NCBI GenBank assembly: GCA_947458985.1 | Contig: CANHBA010000143.1 | Span: 1 to 5,884 of the forward strand | Origin: Flavobacteriales bacterium | GTDB lineage: Bacteria; Bacteroidota; Bacteroidia; Flavobacteriales_D; Crocinitomicaceae | Length of the DNA: 5,884 nucleotides | Direction: 5' to 3' | Part shown: piece after piece, positions 1-5,884 of the stretch | Numbering within the stretch: position 1 is the stretch's first letter | Layout: every line of letters starts with the position of its first letter | Made by a program: the position numbers and the translations under genes | Notes under the pieces: generated by a model | What the model was told of the DNA's origin: nothing | What the model saw: the letters and a program-made list of their open reading frames with translations, nothing else | Databases searched by the model: none

Positions 1-429
1 ATTCTGGAGGCCGTTTCGCAAACCGCTACAGATTTTGTAGTCATTACAGGTGGTGAACCCACCATGCACGACCTCAGCGCGCTAACTGCAGCTTTACACG
101 AAGCGGGCTATGAAATTGCTCTTGAAACTGCAGGTGTACATCCTTTAAAAGGCCAAATAGATTGGTATTGTTTTTCACCTAAAAAATTCAAAACACCCAT
201 CGAAGAAGCGTATGTTTTGGCGCAAGAATTAAAGGTAGTTATTGCCCATCCTTCTGATTTCGAATGGGCCGAACAACACGCTGCAAAAGTAGCACCCAAT
301 TGTGTGCTCTACCTTCAGACCGAATGGGAAAAGCAAGAACGCTTCCTCCCCCTCATCATAGACTATATCAAACGCAACAAAAAGTGGAAAATCTCGTTAC
401 AGACGCATAAATACATGCAGATTCCATGA
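1..429 (+). CDS. queE: 7-carboxy-7-deazaguanine synthase QueE, 3' part (5' end outside window)
   Basis: QueE is a radical-SAM enzyme that contracts the ring of 6-carboxy-tetrahydropterin to 7-carboxy-7-deazaguanine, a cytoplasmic step in making preQ0 and then queuosine in tRNA. The open frame runs in from base 1 and gives 142 residues. It carries the radical-SAM SAM-binding motif TGGEP (fragment residues 16-20), a CFSPKKFK segment matching the family's SPK motif, and the typical C-terminus SLQTHKYMQIP (132-142). The N-terminal CxxxCxxC cluster motif and roughly 65 residues should lie left of the window, judging from a usual length near 210. The ATG at 64 lies after TGGEP and is internal, not the start. 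The stop overlaps the next gene's start by 4 bases (ATGA), so it appears to head or belong to the downstream operon. The family is clear from the sequence; activity is inferred from the family. Confidence 0.93.
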   Translation: MLEAVSQTATDFVVITGGEPTMHDLSALTAALHEAGYEIALETAGVHPLKGQIDWYCFSPKKFKTPIEEAYVLAQELKVVIAHPSDFEWAEQHAAKVAPNCVLYLQTEWEKQERFLPLIIDYIKRNKKWKISLQTHKYMQIP

Positions 430-2447
430 GGTTGAACCATTTTCTCTTTTTCCTTTTCTTTTTATCACTCCAAACGGTATTTGCACAATTTCCGTACTCG
501 AGTACCAGCAAAAAAGCCATCAAACTTTTTGAGAAAGGGCAAAAAGCGCCAATGGAACTCAGAAATCCACAAACAGGCGCACCTAATTATCAAGAAGGCA
601 TTCTGCTTTTAAATGCTGCAATCGATAAAGATCCCAATTTTTGGGAAGCATATTTACTTAAAGCGGAGTTCTTAGAATACCAACGCAAATATGCCGATGC
701 TGCTTTTTGTTATAAAAAAGCGTTAGAAATTGACCCCACACATAGCATTGGCGGCAGTACGCATTTCTTTTTAGCGGTTTGTCAGCTCACCATTGGGGAA
801 TACAAAGAAGCCCTTCAAACCATCAATGTCTTTCTTAAAAACCCCAATGCCATCGAGAAATTACAAGGGCAAGCATATCAAATCAAGGCCTGTGCTGAGT
901 TCTCCATCGCGGCAATTGCCAACGCCAAACCTTTTGAACCAAAAAATGCAGGTGAAGGCATCAACTCGCCTTTCCCTGAATACTACCCTACATTAACGGT
1001 AGACGGCAGTCAATTGCTTTTTACGCGCCGTCTCCCTTCTATCCAAGACGGACATCAGGACGAACAAGAAGACTTTTATGTGTCTTCCTTTGATCCAAAA
1101 GCTAACGTTTGGACACTCGCCAAATCCATGCCTTCGAATATCAACACTTCATGGAACGAGGGCGCTCCTACCATTTCCGGCGATGGCAAAACCATCATTT
1201 TTGTGGCATGCACAGATCCATCGGGCGTCAATTACGGCGCAGACCGAACCGGTAAAGGATCATGCGACCTTTTTATCACCGAAAAAATCAACGGGCGCTG
1301 GACCACACCAACCAACTTACCTGGCGCAGTCAATACAGCCAATTGGGAAACCCAACCGTCGCTCAGTGCAGATGGGCAAACACTATATTTTATCCGGGCT
1401 GTTCGTTCCAAAGAAGGTAGGTCTAATAGCGACATTTACGTTGCGCATCTTTTAACAAATGGCAAATGGTCAGAAGCCGAGCGTTTACCAAATGTGATCA
1501 ATACCTCCTCCAACGAAGAATCTGTCCAAATCCATCCGGATGGCAAAACACTATACTTTGCTTCCCGAGGACACATCGGGTTGGGCGGCTCCGATTTATT
1601 CATGAGCAAGCAAGATGCACAAGGCAACTGGAGTAAGCCTGTAAACTTAGGCTATCCAATCAATACCCGTTTCGATGAGAACTCTTTGTTGGTATCGGCA
1701 CAAGGGGATATCGCATTTTTTGCATCTGATAGGCAGGGCGGCTACGGCAACCTTGATATCTATTGGTTTGAACTCCCTAAAGAGCTTCAGGCTGTTCAAA
1801 CTTTTTATTTTGAAGGCACGGCCTTTGACGCTATCAGCAACGTCAAATTACCTGCGCACATTCAACTCACCGATTTAGCCACGGGGCAACTGGTTTTCGA
1901 CGGTTTGGCAGACAGCTATGATGGCAAAATCACACTTCCACTTCCTGTGAATCACAGCTATGCTGTCTTGGTGAATCAGCAAGGCTACCATCCTTTCTCA
2001 CTTAATTTTGACTTTACAAATAGTGAAACTGCACAAAGCTACAAGTTAGATATGCCACTTAACCCGCTGAGCTCTACTGCTGAGAACATCCTCAACAATG
2101 TCTTCTTCGATCTCGGTAAAGCCACCCTCAGACCAGAATCTAAAGTAGAACTCCTGAACTTGAGCGTCTATCTCAACAAAAATCCAAAACTTAAAATTGA
2201 AATCCAAGGCCATACCGATAGTCAAGGTGATGCTGCTAAGAATTTATTGCTTTCCGATGCCCGCTCAAAAGCCGTTATTCAATTTTTAATTCAAGAAGGT
2301 ATCGACCCTGCAAGGCTTTCTTATAAAGGCTATGGCTCGAGCCAGCCAATTGTCAGCGACGAAGCTATTGCAAAACTTACAAATCCAGCTCAGATTGCAG
2401 CTGCGCATCAAAAAAATCGCCGAACCAGTTATAAAATTTTGCCATGA
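426..2447 (+). CDS. Secreted TPR / PD40 propeller / CRD / OmpA-domain protein, PorE-like
   Basis: This 673-residue envelope protein is probably anchored to peptidoglycan. Domains in order: a signal peptide (1-20, cleavage near VFA|QF, no lipobox cysteine); TPR-type helices (about 30-165, clearest at 69-103); five PD40/WD40-like propeller motifs (near 184-203, 242-262, 305-324, 360-381, 413-436), most with a DGxxLxF-type strand; a carboxypeptidase-regulatory-like beta domain (about 457-535); and an OmpA C-terminal domain (about 555-673). In the last, GHTD gives D598 and the LSDAR helix gives R613. These match, at the standard 15-residue spacing, the Asp/Arg pair that binds diaminopimelate in OmpA. 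The order equals that of PorE, a type IX secretion component, but this architecture is abundant in Bacteroidota and often paralogous, so I give no symbol. The start is chosen from the signal peptide and the ATGA overlap with queE. C262 and C280 in the second propeller motif could form a disulfide. Its stop overlaps the next start by 4 bases. Confidence 0.92.
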   Translation: MRLNHFLFFLFFLSLQTVFAQFPYSSTSKKAIKLFEKGQKAPMELRNPQTGAPNYQEGILLLNAAIDKDPNFWEAYLLKAEFLEYQRKYADAAFCYKKALEIDPTHSIGGSTHFFLAVCQLTIGEYKEALQTINVFLKNPNAIEKLQGQAYQIKACAEFSIAAIANAKPFEPKNAGEGINSPFPEYYPTLTVDGSQLLFTRRLPSIQDGHQDEQEDFYVSSFDPKANVWTLAKSMPSNINTSWNEGAPTISGDGKTIIFVACTDPSGVNYGADRTGKGSCDLFITEKINGRWTTPTNLPGAVNTANWETQPSLSADGQTLYFIRAVRSKEGRSNSDIYVAHLLTNGKWSEAERLPNVINTSSNEESVQIHPDGKTLYFASRGHIGLGGSDLFMSKQDAQGNWSKPVNLGYPINTRFDENSLLVSAQGDIAFFASDRQGGYGNLDIYWFELPKELQAVQTFYFEGTAFDAISNVKLPAHIQLTDLATGQLVFDGLADSYDGKITLPLPVNHSYAVLVNQQGYHPFSLNFDFTNSETAQSYKLDMPLNPLSSTAENILNNVFFDLGKATLRPESKVELLNLSVYLNKNPKLKIEIQGHTDSQGDAAKNLLLSDARSKAVIQFLIQEGIDPARLSYKGYGSSQPIVSDEAIAKLTNPAQIAAAHQKNRRTSYKILP

Positions 2448-3364
2448 TTCCATTTTTAAGACTGATCCGTATCAAAAACCTATTGGCTATTTTAATAGCG
2501 ATGTTAGGTGTCGCCTATTTTCTTCACAAACAGAACCCTTATGAAGTCATCGATTTTGATGCCTTTCATTATGGCTTGTTGATATTTTCGACGCTCATTA
2601 TTGCGGCAGCAGGGCACATCATCAATGATTACTTTGATTTAAAGGCCGACCGCATCAATAAGCCAGAAGCGCTCGTCTTGACTAAATACCTGAACAAACG
2701 CTGGGCTATATTAGCTAACTGGATCCTCAACTTTTTAGGCTTCTTTATTGCGGTCATATTATCTTGGCACTACCACACTTTACTTTTTGTGTTTGTGCAC
2801 CTCCTTAGCATCAATTTACTATGGTTTTATAGTGCCTACTGGAAGCGCAAATTGGTCTTGGGTGCAGCCGTTCTTGCTGCCTTACCCGGCCTTGTATTGT
2901 TTCTTTCAAGTTGGTTTTTTCAGGTCCTCAATGAGCGCAATGTGCCCTTTTCCCCTTATCAAGAAAGCACGTGGTCGACTTACTTAGACTACCGCTTTAT
3001 TTATTTTGTGGCCATTTGTGCTTTTTTCATCAATTTGAGCCGTGAAATTGTCAAAGACATCCGCGACATACCCGGAGACAGCATCATTGATGCCCATACC
3101 ATCCCACGTAAAATTGGCAGCCAAAAAGCCACTTTACTTGCCCTGCTTGTACTTCAAATGCCCGCAGTGTTTTTTATCATCTTGAAACTGATTTCAGATT
3201 TCAGCCTACCTAGTCTGTATACCTCAGCAGTTCTTGGTCTTTTAGAATTCTTGTTTCTATTAGGTCTCTCCGCTTATTTTTTGGCACCTACTCTATTGGA
3301 AAAATGGCTGCGCTTGCTTCCGACAATCGCACTTATTTTAGGACTTACCTGTTTATACTTTTAA
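2444..3364 (+). CDS. UbiA-family membrane prenyltransferase
   Basis: UbiA-family enzymes move a polyprenyl group from its diphosphate to an acceptor such as a quinone precursor, heme, chlorophyllide or a glycerol phosphate, inside the cytoplasmic membrane. The 306-residue length suits the family. The first Mg/diphosphate motif is N61-D62-x2-D65-x3-D69, followed by RINKPEA. The second is K204-D205-x2-D208-x3-D212, after SRE. By eye there are about nine hydrophobic segments (roughly 11-28, 42-59, 86-106, 107-125, 134-153, 184-198, 223-243, 252-272, 285-305). Homologues in Bacteroidota are commonly annotated as geranylgeranylglycerol-phosphate geranylgeranyltransferase, but that name comes from archaeal relatives and the acceptor here is unknown. 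The first motif lacks the heme O synthase pattern, so CtaB is unlikely. The start overlaps the previous stop (ATGA), with no Shine-Dalgarno, and a single base separates the stop from maf. Family sure, substrate not. Confidence 0.9.
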   Translation: MIPFLRLIRIKNLLAILIAMLGVAYFLHKQNPYEVIDFDAFHYGLLIFSTLIIAAAGHIINDYFDLKADRINKPEALVLTKYLNKRWAILANWILNFLGFFIAVILSWHYHTLLFVFVHLLSINLLWFYSAYWKRKLVLGAAVLAALPGLVLFLSSWFFQVLNERNVPFSPYQESTWSTYLDYRFIYFVAICAFFINLSREIVKDIRDIPGDSIIDAHTIPRKIGSQKATLLALLVLQMPAVFFIILKLISDFSLPSLYTSAVLGLLEFLFLLGLSAYFLAPTLLEKWLRLLPTIALILGLTCLYF

Positions 3365-3365
3365 G

Positions 3366-3926
3366 ATGCAATTAGTACTTGGCTCGGCTTCGCCTAGAAG
3401 AAAAGCATTATTAAGCGAACTCGGATTTGATTTTAGAGTCGTTACAGCAGATGCAGATGAAACTTTTGATGCCACACAAAGCCCTGAAGAACTCGTGCTG
3501 TCTATCTGCCGCAAGAAAATAGCAGCCATTTGGCCCGAAATTGCGCCCAATGAAAGACTCATTTGTGCCGATACAATCGTTTTCTTGAACGGCAAGGTGT
3601 TAGGCAAACCAAAAAGCAAAGCTGATGCCATTGAAATGCTGCAGCAGCTATCAGGTCAGACCCATGAAGTTTATACAGGAGTTGTGATCAAAGATACAGG
3701 AGCTGAGCACCAACTTGTCGATTGCACAACGGTTCGTTTTCAAGAACTTAAATTAGAAGATATCATCCATTATATCGAGGAACATGAGGCTATGGACAAA
3801 GCGGGTTCTTACGGCATTCAAGACTGGATTGGCCACATTGGCATTGTAGAAATACGCGGCTCATACACCAACGTGATGGGTTTGCCCACACAAAGGCTTT
3901 ATCCTTTTCTAAAACAACTGATGTAG
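3366..3926 (+). CDS. maf: Maf family nucleotide pyrophosphatase (dTTP/UTP type likely)
   Basis: Maf proteins are cytoplasmic house-cleaning pyrophosphatases that hydrolyse canonical and modified nucleoside triphosphates to monophosphates. The founding Bacillus protein blocks septum formation when overproduced. All family motifs are present in this 186-residue protein: SASPRR (7-12) at the expected distance from the N-terminus, CADTIV with the likely catalytic D69, GKPKS (80-84), SGQTHEVYTGV (96-106), DKAGSYGIQ (144-152) and GSYTNVMGLP (165-174). The AGSYGIQ segment resembles the YhdE (dTTP/UTP) branch, which has Gln at the end, more than the YceF (7-methyl-GTP) branch, so dTTP/UTP specificity is inferred. 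The start follows the prenyltransferase stop after one base, which implies translational coupling. It is the last gene of the plus-strand run and is followed by a strong hairpin terminator. The length is normal and nothing looks broken. Confidence 0.95.
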   Translation: MQLVLGSASPRRKALLSELGFDFRVVTADADETFDATQSPEELVLSICRKKIAAIWPEIAPNERLICADTIVFLNGKVLGKPKSKADAIEMLQQLSGQTHEVYTGVVIKDTGAEHQLVDCTTVRFQELKLEDIIHYIEEHEAMDKAGSYGIQDWIGHIGIVEIRGSYTNVMGLPTQRLYPFLKQLM

Positions 3927-3969
3927 AAACCTTGAACAGACAAATGTTCATCAATACAAATTATGAATC

Positions 3970-4003
3970 AAAAAAAAACCTCGGGAGTTCCCGAGGTTTT
4001 TTT
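3970..4003. terminator. Bidirectional intrinsic terminator between convergent operons
   Basis: The stem CCTCGGG (3979-3985) pairs perfectly with CCCGAGG (3990-3996) across an AGTT loop. It is preceded by nine A (3970-3978) and followed by seven T (3997-4003), which also extend the stem as A-U pairs. On the plus strand it ends with a U-tract 44-77 bases after the maf stop. On the minus strand the A-run becomes a U-tract just after the OmpA-domain gene's stop. It is the only hairpin of this strength in the 100-base stop-to-stop gap, so it most likely terminates both transcripts. Seen directly in the sequence; termination itself is inferred. Confidence 0.93.
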
Positions 4004-4026
4004 GTGGTGTTTCAAATTTGAAAACC

Positions 4027-5271
4027 TTAGAGTTTCACTCTGAATTCAATGCGACGGTTTTTAGCGTCTTTTACATCTGGTTCGTCGTCTTCTTCAATTT
4101 CGCTACTCGGCATGGAATCTGCCTTGTAAGCCTTCACAATTCTTTCTTCTGCAATGCCGTTGTTTGTCAAGTACTTCACACCTGCTGCTACGCGCTTGCG
4201 GTCCATGTCTAGGTAAGCTTCGTTTTCTACCCCTGCTTTGATTTCAAGTGGGTCGTTGTGACCTGTGATTTCGATTACTAAACTTGGATTGGCATTCATT
4301 TGGGCAACAATAAAATCGAGGTTTTCTCTTGCGTTTTCAGTCAAGGAAGACTTACCTTGACGGAAGTAGATGGTCTGAGCTGCAATCTTTTTATCGAGGG
4401 TCATTTTCTCATTGATTTCTGGCGTCTTTTCAAATACTAAATCAGAGAATGAATCTTCAATTTTTGGTGGCTTAGCGTTATAGCATGCACATTCTGTTGT
4501 GTTATCTACCAAACGTACGATGATGTTGTCGATGTAGTAGTAGGCATGTGTAAGCGGATCTGCTTCAGCATCTTTTGGTTTTTTAACCGCCTGGTTGGTG
4601 GTTTTGTCGTTGAGGTCAAAGTTGCCAATTGTGATGTATTTTTCATCGCCTTTTGCCGTGTACACATTACAGACCTTCTCCCAATTAAAAAAACCGTTAT
4701 AAACTTTATTGACAGTCGACTTCATGACGTGGTCACCACTCATGTAAATAGCACCAGCTTCGCCGTTTCCAGGTTTGTCTTTGGAGAAATAAACTCCCAT
4801 GTTGTTGCAGGCAAATTTCGAGGATTCAGCCAAAGAAAGCGAATATTCTACGCAATAAGTAAGCCCTTTTTTAAGGGTTACAGGCTCTTTACCTTGCATG
4901 AGCTGAATGGTGATGTAAGAACGCTCACCAGCCAATTTACCAGGTTTGAATGCGACGATACCCGCGTAGACGTTTCCGCCATTTTCTGAAGTAGGTTCTT
5001 CTGAACCATAGACATTGGCAGGAATACCGATATCACCATTGGCAGATTTAGAAAATAAATCGGCTTTGATTTCGGTTGGTGACTCAATGCCTTTACCAGC
5101 GGCGTCTATGCCATTGAGTTCGGTGAGGTCTTCTGAGGCACCTTCAAATGTGATGTTAATGATTTCTTTCTCGTTTGTCTTTTTGCCTTTTTGTGCAAAA
5201 GCGCCTTGTGTAAGCACAAGAACTGAGCAAGCAAGTAGTAAGCTACGAATTGGCGTTGTTTGTAATTTCAT
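4027..5271 (-). CDS. Secreted beta-sandwich / OmpA C-terminal domain protein
   Basis: This 414-residue protein is probably periplasmic or outer-membrane-associated and peptidoglycan-linked. It has a signal peptide (1-26, basic start then LLLACSVLVL, cleavage near AFA|QK) and a lysine-rich linker. Residues about 36-256 look like a jelly-roll or carbohydrate-binding-like beta domain (NVYAGIVAF, GLTYCVEYSLSLAESSKFACNN, YYYIDNIIVRLVD). A CAC-containing linker (261-263) follows, then an OmpA C-terminal domain (about 299-414) with YFRQGKSSLT, GHND, LDMDRKRV and NRRIEF. The peptidoglycan-binding pair would be D340 and R358, spaced 18 rather than 15 residues. An acidic loop (about 391-399, EIEEDDEPD) precedes NRR. 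C140, C155, C201, C261 and C263 remain in the mature chain. The start is chosen because it begins a complete signal peptide; it lies inside the end of hemE, with A-rich sequence and no Shine-Dalgarno upstream. The OmpA fold is confident, the ligand of the N-terminal domain unknown. The T9SS-era Bacteroidota envelope families are the closest match I recognise. Confidence 0.88.
   Translation of the reverse strand: MKLQTTPIRSLLLACSVLVLTQGAFAQKGKKTNEKEIINITFEGASEDLTELNGIDAAGKGIESPTEIKADLFSKSANGDIGIPANVYGSEEPTSENGGNVYAGIVAFKPGKLAGERSYITIQLMQGKEPVTLKKGLTYCVEYSLSLAESSKFACNNMGVYFSKDKPGNGEAGAIYMSGDHVMKSTVNKVYNGFFNWEKVCNVYTAKGDEKYITIGNFDLNDKTTNQAVKKPKDAEADPLTHAYYYIDNIIVRLVDNTTECACYNAKPPKIEDSFSDLVFEKTPEINEKMTLDKKIAAQTIYFRQGKSSLTENARENLDFIVAQMNANPSLVIEITGHNDPLEIKAGVENEAYLDMDRKRVAAGVKYLTNNGIAEERIVKAYKADSMPSSEIEEDDEPDVKDAKNRRIEFRVKL
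5243..5271 (-). other. 29-base out-of-frame overlap of hemE end and OmpA-domain gene start
   Basis: The same bases encode the last nine residues plus stop of hemE (YEITNNANS) and the start of the downstream signal peptide (MKLQTTPIR). hemE terminates at TAG 5245-5243, while the second gene's ATG is at 5271-5269. The bases just before this ATG read GTTAAAAACT on the minus strand: A-rich, with no Shine-Dalgarno, as is usual in Bacteroidota. This arrangement suggests reinitiation or coupling, or an independent start. No in-frame ATG lies downstream within the signal peptide, so a shorter start would destroy the export signal. Confidence 0.85.
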
Positions 5272-5884
5272 AGTTTTTAACGGTATTTATAAATACTTTG
5301 ACCATTTCTGGATCAATATCGGGATATACTCCGTGACCCAAATTTACAATATGTCTTTGACTTTTAAAGGAATTGAGCATTTTTTTGGTTTCTTGCTCGA
5401 TCATTTGTGGGCTACCATAGAGCACACAAGGATCTAAATTGCCTTGTAAAGTCTTTTGCTCCTGAACCAAACTTCGTGCCACAGGCACAGACATATTCCA
5501 GTCGAGGCCGATGGTGGTGCAGGGTAATTGAGCGATTTCTGGCAATGAGACAACGGCTCCCTTAGAAAAAACGGTGAGTGGCACTTCTTGCAGGGCGACA
5601 CAAATTTGTTGGATATAACGCAGGCCGAATTCGCGGTATTGGTCTTCACCGAGAATACCAGCCCATGAATCAAACAACTGAAGCGCATCGGCTCCGGCTG
5701 CAATTTGCCCTTTCAAATAAGCGATAGTAACGTCGGTAATGCGCTGTAAGAGTTGATGCGCGAGCAAGGGTTGTGTGTAGAGTAATTTTCTTGATTCACT
5801 GAACGTTTTGGAGCCGTGGCCCTCTACCATATAACAGAGGCTAGTCCAGGGGGCGCCTGCAAAACCGATCAGTGGCACGCGACC
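5243..5884 (-). CDS. hemE: Uroporphyrinogen decarboxylase HemE, 3' part (5' end outside window)
   Basis: HemE removes four acetate carboxyls from uroporphyrinogen III to give coproporphyrinogen III in the cytoplasmic heme pathway; it needs no cofactor. The frame enters at the right edge (first two codons Gly-Arg) and gives 213 residues, so about 130 N-terminal residues are missing. Landmarks in fragment numbering: PLIGFAGAPWT (4-14), Y18 of CYMVEG (the active-site tyrosine), S73 in LFDSWAG (the position of human Ser219), GLDW, LQGNLDP, and H184 in NLGHG (the position of human His339). The N-terminal substrate-binding arginines and the catalytic aspartate are outside the window. The GTG at 5876-5878 is an internal valine of the conserved VPLIGF segment, not a start. 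The last 29 bases, including the TAG stop, overlap the next gene in a different frame. Family identity is very secure. Confidence 0.95.
   Translation of the reverse strand, partial: GRVPLIGFAGAPWTSLCYMVEGHGSKTFSESRKLLYTQPLLAHQLLQRITDVTIAYLKGQIAAGADALQLFDSWAGILGEDQYREFGLRYIQQICVALQEVPLTVFSKGAVVSLPEIAQLPCTTIGLDWNMSVPVARSLVQEQKTLQGNLDPCVLYGSPQMIEQETKKMLNSFKSQRHIVNLGHGVYPDIDPEMVKVFINTVKNYEITNNANS

Noticed and set aside
64..429. ATG at 64 as the start of a 121-residue protein
   Set aside because: The frame is open from base 1 and the conserved TGGEP motif lies upstream of this ATG, so it is an internal methionine of a truncated queE.
426..2447. TolB or Pal of the Tol system
   Set aside because: The propeller resembles TolB repeats and the C-terminus resembles Pal, but both are in one chain with TPR and CRD modules, no lipobox is seen, and no tolQRA genes are nearby.
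2444..3364. Heme O synthase (CtaB), given hemE on the other strand
   Set aside because: The first Asp motif NDYFDLKADRINKPEA is of the UbiA/MenA/DGGGP type and lacks the CtaB NxxxDxxxDxxMxRT pattern; hemE belongs to a separate convergent unit.
3979..3996. Inverted repeat as an operator or recombination site
   Set aside because: The flanking A- and T-tracts and its position between two converging stops fit an intrinsic terminator much better.
4018..4212. 64-residue hydrophobic plus-strand open frame just after the terminator
   Set aside because: Antisense to the conserved end of the OmpA domain; the hydrophobic look comes from T-rich complement of Lys/Glu-rich coding sequence.
4546..4989. 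147-residue plus-strand open frame
   Set aside because: It lies wholly antisense to the OmpA-domain gene, has no recognisable family motif, and the minus-strand product has a signal peptide and conserved domain.
5339..5346. Minus-strand TAAATTTG matching the Bacteroidota -7 promoter element TAnnTTTG, about 70 bases before the OmpA-domain gene
   Set aside because: I find no TTTG-type -33 element at the proper distance, and the bases encode the conserved VNLGHG segment of HemE, so the match is probably chance; 5'-end mapping would settle it.
5015..5437. 140-residue plus-strand open frame across the hemE/OmpA-gene junction
   Set aside because: Antisense to two well-supported genes, with no recognisable domain; a reading-frame shadow.
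5243..5878. GTG at 5876-5878 as the start of hemE
   Set aside because: It encodes the conserved valine in the VPLIGF segment, and the frame stays open to the right edge; the true start is outside the window.

Overview
The window looks like an ordinary chromosomal segment of a member of the Bacteroidota. Three things point there: secreted proteins that combine TPR, PD40/WD40-like propeller, carboxypeptidase-regulatory-like and OmpA C-terminal domains; start codons preceded by A/T-rich sequence with no Shine-Dalgarno; and a UbiA-family prenyltransferase of the type common in that phylum. I cannot name a genus. I see no mobile elements, tRNA or rRNA genes, CRISPR arrays, or clear compositional breaks.

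Plus strand (1-3926): a tightly packed run of four genes. It starts with the 3' part of queE (7-carboxy-7-deazaguanine synthase, cut by the left edge). Next is a 673-residue secreted TPR/propeller/CRD/OmpA protein resembling PorE of the type IX secretion system, then a polytopic UbiA-family prenyltransferase, and finally a Maf nucleotide pyrophosphatase. The first two junctions are 4-base ATGA overlaps and the third gap is one base, so this is almost certainly one transcript with coupled translation. Its promoter lies left of the window.

Minus strand (4027-5884): the 3' part of hemE (uroporphyrinogen decarboxylase, cut by the right edge), followed by a 414-residue secreted protein with a predicted beta-sandwich N-terminal half and a divergent OmpA-type C-terminal domain. 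The second gene starts 29 bases inside the end of hemE, in another frame. Its promoter is probably also outside the window.

The two units converge on a 100-base gap that holds one strong hairpin. An A-tract on one side and a T-tract on the other make it suitable as a shared bidirectional terminator.

Functionally the window mixes housekeeping enzymes (tRNA-base modification, nucleotide sanitation, heme and lipid/quinone-type prenyl chemistry) with two peptidoglycan-anchored envelope proteins. I find no convincing new multi-gene system. The points most worth a second look are the hemE/ompA-like overlap, the altered peptidoglycan-binding loop in the minus-strand OmpA domain, the PorE-like protein inside a metabolic operon, and the unknown substrate of the prenyltransferase.
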